64,000 nt of DNA from Mucilaginibacter myungsuensis. GTDB lineage: Bacteria; Bacteroidota; Bacteroidia; Sphingobacteriales; Sphingobacteriaceae. Of the stretch, positions 59,528-64,000 are shown one piece after another. The translations under genes were made by a program, and so were the position numbers. Positions within the stretch are counted from its first letter, which is position 1. Every line of letters begins with the position of its first letter. The DNA lies in the NCBI RefSeq assembly GCF_015222005.1, contig NZ_JADFFL010000001.1, forward strand, positions 124,001 through 188,000, given 5' to 3'. The notes beneath the pieces are model-generated. The model did not search any database, was not told where the DNA came from, and saw nothing but the letters and a program-made list of their open reading frames with translations.

Positions 59528-61036
59528 ATGCACAAACTTAAAAACTTAATTGCGTTACTTATCCTAATAATGCCGGTAGCCGTTTTTGCTCAGCGTTCGC
59601 AAAAACTGGTCATCCCCGGCGATTTTCCTGACCCTTCTGTGATCCGCGTTGGCGATACTTATTATTCAACTTGCTCGGCATCTGAATGGGGACCTATCTT
59701 TGCCCTTGCCAAATCTACCGACCTGGTGAATTGGAGCATCGTTAAATACGCCATGCCTACCCGTCCAAAATGGTCTACATCTAACTACTGGGCACCGGAA
59801 TTATATCACGACGGTAAGAAATTTTTCATCTACTATACTGGCCGTATCGAAGGCGGACCGCTTTGCGTAAGTGTTGCCACTGCCGATAAAGCCGAAGGAC
59901 CATGGACCGACCACGGCCCGGTAGTTTGCCAAACCGCCGGATCTATAGATGCATCGTGCATTGAGGACGACAAAGGGCAAAAATACCTGATCTGGAAAGA
60001 GGATGGCAACAGTGTGAACAAGCCTACACCTATTTGGGGGCAGCAATTATCTAAAAGCGGCATCACCCCTATCGGTGAAAAATTTGAACTATTCCGCAAC
60101 GATACCCCATGGGAACGTAACCTGGTAGAAGGTGCTTACATTATAAAAAAAGGCGAATATTTTTATTGCTTCTATGCCGGTGCCGGATGCTGCGGCGCTG
60201 GTTGCGATTATGCTATCGGTGTTGCCCGCTCTAAGTCTATTAAGGATGGTAAATGGGAGAAGTACGGCAAAAATCCTATCCTTGCCGGTAACGACGTATG
60301 GAAATGCCCCGGTCATGGTACCGTAGTGAGCGATACCAAGGGTAACGACTTTTTAATGTACCACGCTTACAGCACCGAAAGCGGCGTTTATGTAGGTCGC
60401 CAAGCCCTGATGAGCCAGATCACGTGGACCGCGGACGGCTGGCCTGTAATAAAAGATGGTGCTGATGCGCTGGGAAATGCCGACCCATCCGCCCTTAACT
60501 TTACAGATGATTTTACAAAGCTGGCCGCCAGCTGGCGTTGGCCGGTAGAGCATCAGCCAACATTTAAGGCAGCTAATGGCTTGTTAGCGCTAACCGCCAT
60601 GCCCGAAAGTAATAACAACAAGACCGGTGCAGTATTAGCACAAGCAGCATTAACGCACAACTACGTTGCTACTGCCACAGTAAAAGTTACGCCGGGCGTA
60701 TCGTCGGGCTTAAGTGCTTTTGGCGATATCAATAACGCTATAGGTTTATCAGTATCCAACGGTGAGTTGCTGTTATGGAAAGTGCGCCGCAACCAACGCA
60801 GCGTGATAGACCGTGTGAAAGCGCCCGCCGCTAAAGCTTTACAATTTAAGATCACTGTTCAGCAAGGCAAAAACCTGCAATACGCTTATAGTGTGGATGG
60901 CAAAAGCTGGAAGAACATTGGCGAAACGCAAGATGGCGCTTACCTACCACCATGGGATCGTGGCGTACGTATAGCTTTAGTTGCCCAAGGCAAAGGCACT
61001 TGTTATTTTGACCGCTTTAGCCTTGCTAAAATGTGA
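59528..61036 (+). CDS. Glycoside hydrolase family 43 enzyme (secreted)
   Basis: A 502-residue exported glycosidase. The signal peptide ends near AVFAQ. The five-bladed propeller carries the expected catalytic carboxylates: general-base Asp in PGDFPDPSVIRVGD, the pKa-modulating Asp in GSIDASCIEDD, and the acid Glu in NLVEGAYII. A C-terminal beta-sandwich (about 325-502) resembles the accessory domain of xylosidase/arabinofuranosidase-type GH43 enzymes. It likely releases xylose or arabinose from plant or microbial glycans. The ATG at 59528 is preferred to an in-frame TTG six bases upstream, which overlaps the -7 element. Confidence 0.92.
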   Translation: MHKLKNLIALLILIMPVAVFAQRSQKLVIPGDFPDPSVIRVGDTYYSTCSASEWGPIFALAKSTDLVNWSIVKYAMPTRPKWSTSNYWAPELYHDGKKFFIYYTGRIEGGPLCVSVATADKAEGPWTDHGPVVCQTAGSIDASCIEDDKGQKYLIWKEDGNSVNKPTPIWGQQLSKSGITPIGEKFELFRNDTPWERNLVEGAYIIKKGEYFYCFYAGAGCCGAGCDYAIGVARSKSIKDGKWEKYGKNPILAGNDVWKCPGHGTVVSDTKGNDFLMYHAYSTESGVYVGRQALMSQITWTADGWPVIKDGADALGNADPSALNFTDDFTKLAASWRWPVEHQPTFKAANGLLALTAMPESNNNKTGAVLAQAALTHNYVATATVKVTPGVSSGLSAFGDINNAIGLSVSNGELLLWKVRRNQRSVIDRVKAPAAKALQFKITVQQGKNLQYAYSVDGKSWKNIGETQDGAYLPPWDRGVRIALVAQGKGTCYFDRFSLAKM

Positions 61037-61059
61037 TCTTAGATAAGCATTGATAAATG

Positions 61060-61098
61060 AAAGCCCTTTGCAGGTATTGTCCTGCAAGGGGCTTTTTA
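61060..61098 (+). terminator. Terminator of the GH43 gene
   Basis: AAAGCCCTTTGCAGG pairs imperfectly with CCTGCAAGGGGCTTT across TATTGT, followed by a T-run. Confidence 0.88.
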
Positions 61099-61164
61099 TT
61101 GCGCCCGATGTTTTCCACATTCGTTGTGTGGGGACTGTGCTTTACTTAGCTTCGCCTTTTATTT

Positions 61165-62970
61165 ATGAAAGTAATTATAGCCGAAAAGCCGTCAGTAGGT
61201 CGCGAGATCGCCCGTGTATTTGGGGCCAACACTAAACGTGAGGGCTACCTTGAAGGGAAAGGCTACACTTTTACCTGGGCTTTCGGCCATTTATTACAGC
61301 TGGCCTCGCCGCAAGAATATGGCTACTATGGCTGGAGCGTACAGCATTTGCCCATGTTGCCTGCTAAATTTAAACTATCGGTACGTAGACAGAACGGCAA
61401 GGAAGATGCCGGGGCGAAAAAGCAATTGGAAGTGATCCGAAAACTTTTTGACGAAGCTACCGAGATCATCGTAGCGACGGATGCCGGGCGGGAAGGTGAA
61501 CTCATCTTCCGCTATATTTATTACTATCTTAAATGTAAAAAGCCGTTCCGCCGGCTTTGGATATCATCACAAACAGACGAAGCTATTAAAGAAGGTTTCC
61601 GCAATTTAAAACCGGGGACCGATTACGATACGTTATTTAACTCGGCGCATTGCCGCTCGCAGTCGGATTGGTTGGTTGGGATGAACGCTACGCAGGCTTT
61701 AAGTCTTGCATCTGGCAATAAGGGCGTATTATCTTTAGGCCGGGTTCAAACGCCCACGCTTGCCATGATATGCGCGCGCTTTTTAGAGAACCGCGATTTT
61801 AAACCCGAAACTTATTTTCAGGTAGCCATATTCCCGGACAAGGACAGGCAAACTTTTAAGGCGATATCGACGAAGAACTACAAAACACGCGAAGAAGCGC
61901 AGGCGATACTCGATGCTGTGACGGCTACAGGCAACATAGCCAACTTAGAATCGAAACCAAGGAAAGAACCGCCGCCCCTATTGCACGATCTGAGCAGTTT
62001 ACAGCAAGAGGGTAACAAGAAAAAGGGCTTTACCGCCGACCAGACCTTGAGCCTGTTGCAAAATTTATATGAGGGTAAGTTAGTAACCTACCCGCGTACC
62101 GGTAGCCGCTACATAGGCGATGACGTTTTTGCGCAGGTACCCGATCTGATAGCCAAACTTGGCGAGCACCCCGACTTTGGTAAGCATGCCGTTGCGCTGA
62201 ATGGTGCAAAACTGAGCAAGCGTAGCGTGAACGCAAAAAAAGTAACAGACCACCACGCGATCTTAACTACAGGCGAAAAGCCCTGGCAGTTGACGCCCGA
62301 CCAACAAGTCATATACGATCTGGTTGCCGGCCGCATGCTTGAAGCTTTTAATGGTGATTGTTTAAAAGAGATCACCAAGATCACCGTTGTATCAGGCAAT
62401 CCATTCGTAGCCAGCGGCACGGTGATCCGCACTGCAGGTTGGCGTGCCGTGTTCAATGATGCCGATGACGAGAAAAAGGACGAAGAAAATGCGTCGTTAC
62501 CTAAAGTTATTCAAGGCGAGGATCTGCCTATTGCAGATAAAAGTATCCTGGAAAAGCAAACTAAACCCAAACCTTTATACAACGAGGCTACCCTACTTAA
62601 AGCCTTAGAGACCGCAGGCAAAGAGATAGAGGACGAAGAACTACGCGAGGCCATGAAAGCCGGCGGACTCGGTACACCAGCCACCCGGGCAGCCATTATA
62701 GAGACCTTACTGATCAGAAAATATATTGGCCGCGAGAAGAAGAATCTGGTACCGACACCAACGGGCCTTGCCGTTTACGATGTGGTTAAACACCAGCTAA
62801 TCGCCCAGGCCGAGCTGACCGGCAGTTGGGAAAAACGTTTAGAAGAGATACGTGGCGGCGCATCAGTAAGCCAGTTTCAAGACGAGATCAAGGCATATAC
62901 CCGCGAGATAACCGGCGAGCTACTACGCTCAGGAAAAGGCGTTGTGTTACCCACCGCTACGCAGAAATAA
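61165..62970 (+). CDS. topB: DNA topoisomerase III (type IA)
   Basis: A 601-residue type IA topoisomerase that relaxes negative supercoils and decatenates DNA. The TOPRIM domain starts MKVIIAEKPSVGREIARVFG and holds the acidic DAGREGE motif. The catalytic Tyr lies in LVTYPRTGSRYIG (about residue 312). GSWEKRLEEIRGG is the C-terminal family signature. It is shorter than E. coli TopB (653), apparently lacking a C-terminal zinc-binding tail. It has no mobile-element genes around it, so it is probably the chromosomal copy. Confidence 0.95.
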   Translation: MKVIIAEKPSVGREIARVFGANTKREGYLEGKGYTFTWAFGHLLQLASPQEYGYYGWSVQHLPMLPAKFKLSVRRQNGKEDAGAKKQLEVIRKLFDEATEIIVATDAGREGELIFRYIYYYLKCKKPFRRLWISSQTDEAIKEGFRNLKPGTDYDTLFNSAHCRSQSDWLVGMNATQALSLASGNKGVLSLGRVQTPTLAMICARFLENRDFKPETYFQVAIFPDKDRQTFKAISTKNYKTREEAQAILDAVTATGNIANLESKPRKEPPPLLHDLSSLQQEGNKKKGFTADQTLSLLQNLYEGKLVTYPRTGSRYIGDDVFAQVPDLIAKLGEHPDFGKHAVALNGAKLSKRSVNAKKVTDHHAILTTGEKPWQLTPDQQVIYDLVAGRMLEAFNGDCLKEITKITVVSGNPFVASGTVIRTAGWRAVFNDADDEKKDEENASLPKVIQGEDLPIADKSILEKQTKPKPLYNEATLLKALETAGKEIEDEELREAMKAGGLGTPATRAAIIETLLIRKYIGREKKNLVPTPTGLAVYDVVKHQLIAQAELTGSWEKRLEEIRGGASVSQFQDEIKAYTREITGELLRSGKGVVLPTATQK

Positions 62971-62974
62971 CAGG

Positions 62975-63999
62975 TCACCATCCGTGGTACAGGTATAGCG
63001 CGCCATACGTCCAATTCTGTCCCTGGGTGCCGGGATAGTTAAAGCGGTCCATCATCAAGGCGATGTATTTGAACGGATAACCATCTGGTAATTGGATCAC
63101 ATTTGGCCAAATACGCGAGCCGGATGTTTCGCTCCATGGTGGCAGATCCATTTTTAATGTACCAACCTCTTTCAGGTCGGGATAGGTGTACACGAATAGC
63201 TTATTCTCGTTACTGCCTGAAAAGCAATACCTTTTATCGGCAATCATTTGAATAGATGTACCCGTCGAGTTATGTGTTACCGGTCCGGCTATTTGTTTAT
63301 AGCCACCATCCCAACGGTCCGACTCTAACATAATAGCTTTATAACCGTTCTGATTTTTACAGGCTAGCATCCGCCATTTTTTTGCTTTGGCATCATAGAT
63401 CATTTGCGGATCTTCCAGATCACCTACCATCTCGAACGTGCGGGCTTTCATCACCCCAAAGCCCCTGCGCGGGTCTTGCTTACTTTCAATGATCAGCAAT
63501 TGTTTCTTTTCCGTTTCGGGGTTAGCGTATGCACTGAAGCCTGTAGTAACCCCTCGCCACATTTTATCGGCACGATGGTAAAACAGATGCGACGCTACTT
63601 CGTTCCGAAGCAAGCCATCATTTCGGTCGAATACGATAATGCCTTCAAATTTAATGTCAAAGGCTGTTGGGGCCATACTAAACACACCTTGCAACGGATG
63701 CGGCAAACCGCGCCCCCGGATAGACATGGTGTACCATAAACGGCCCTGGTCTATCATCGGTTCGCCATCTTCGTAAGTGATAGGCCGTATATCCGCCAAG
63801 CCCATGCCAGCGCTTAGCGTGGCCTCGGCATTCGCTATTTTCAGACTACCGTTCTTAAGGCCAACAGATATATTGGTATGGAAGGTGTTGATATACTTTG
63901 TATCCCGAAGGTCGATAAACTTATTAAAGTCGGCCTGACCGATCACTTCAGGTAAGCTGTCTGTCTTATTATAGACCATTAACCCGCTACCTAACATCT
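62975..63999 (-). CDS. Glycosidase-like beta-propeller protein (5' end beyond window)
   Basis: The frame stays open to the right edge, so the N-terminus is missing; about 340 C-terminal residues are visible. Repeating beta blades with Asp/Trp-rich turns (DPQMIYDAKAKKWRMLAC, GQGRLWYTMS-like DQGRLWYTMSIRG, GSRIWPNVIQLPDGYPF) resemble the five-bladed propellers of GH43/GH32/GH117-type enzymes. No catalytic residue can be assigned without the N-terminal part. It is convergent with topB, whose stop is 4 bp away. It may belong to a sugar-degradation region continuing outside the window. Confidence 0.65.
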   Translation of the reverse strand, partial: MLGSGLMVYNKTDSLPEVIGQADFNKFIDLRDTKYINTFHTNISVGLKNGSLKIANAEATLSAGMGLADIRPITYEDGEPMIDQGRLWYTMSIRGRGLPHPLQGVFSMAPTAFDIKFEGIIVFDRNDGLLRNEVASHLFYHRADKMWRGVTTGFSAYANPETEKKQLLIIESKQDPRRGFGVMKARTFEMVGDLEDPQMIYDAKAKKWRMLACKNQNGYKAIMLESDRWDGGYKQIAGPVTHNSTGTSIQMIADKRYCFSGSNENKLFVYTYPDLKEVGTLKMDLPPWSETSGSRIWPNVIQLPDGYPFKYIALMMDRFNYPGTQGQNWTYGALYLYHGW

Positions 64000-64000
64000 G

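Noticed and set aside
61165..62970. topB as a sign of an integrative conjugative element
   Set aside because: Topoisomerase genes are common on such elements in Bacteroidota, but no tra, mob, integrase or attachment-site repeats are visible nearby.

Overview
The window is chromosomal DNA of a Bacteroidota bacterium, most likely family Sphingobacteriaceae (Mucilaginibacter/Pedobacter type). The signs are Bacteroidota promoters (TTG/TTTG about 18-24 bp upstream of TAnnTTTG), a near absence of Shine-Dalgarno sequences, a tmRNA with the tag GENNYALAA, a type III glutamine synthetase, a fused E1 alpha/beta 2-oxoacid dehydrogenase, a UpxY-like antiterminator and many SPII lipoproteins. The genus is inference. 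There are no IS elements, integrases, CRISPR arrays or tRNAs.

Region 1 (1-14.4 kb) is a housekeeping block: the start of a secreted DUF4468-like protein, an outer-membrane porin, glnN, a DinB-fold protein, two convergent L,D-transpeptidases from different families, a nitroreductase, a secreted protein of unknown role, the fused E1 dehydrogenase, a DUF1573 protein, a PLP aminotransferase, ssrA and a small CxxC protein. The ssrA promoter lies between two opposed arrays of AAGTCNN heptamers.

Region 2 (14.8-44.4 kb) is one codirectional Wzx/Wzy-type exopolysaccharide locus of 27 genes. It holds a Wza-like export lipoprotein, a Wzc-like copolymerase/tyrosine kinase, a 300-bp repeat-rich leader, a UpxY-type NusG paralogue, a Wzx flippase, a Wzy-like polymerase, an initiating undecaprenyl-phosphate sugar transferase, 13 known or probable glycosyltransferases, four hexapeptide acyltransferases including WcaF, one membrane acyltransferase, a methyltransferase, an aldo/keto reductase with a GMC-like oxidoreductase, WcaI, and a membrane EEP phosphoesterase at the 3' end. 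Many genes overlap by 1-11 bases. The leader holds two hairpins that differ by a compensatory base-pair change, followed by two 43-bp direct repeats. This is the strongest candidate for an undescribed element here.

Region 3 (44.4-48.0 kb) looks like regulation and precursor supply: a small HTH protein, a NarL-type histidine kinase/response regulator pair, and ugd (UDP-glucuronate), with an 18-bp dyad in front of ugd.

Region 4 (48-64 kb) is mixed metabolism and envelope: a Gfo/Idh/MocA oxidoreductase, a YeeZ-like SDR protein, a FUSC transporter, a penicillin-acylase-family Ntn hydrolase, a TIG lipoprotein with a small lipoprotein, a TPR histidine kinase/response regulator pair, a GH43 glycosidase, topoisomerase III, and the 3' part of a glycosidase-like protein that runs off the right edge.
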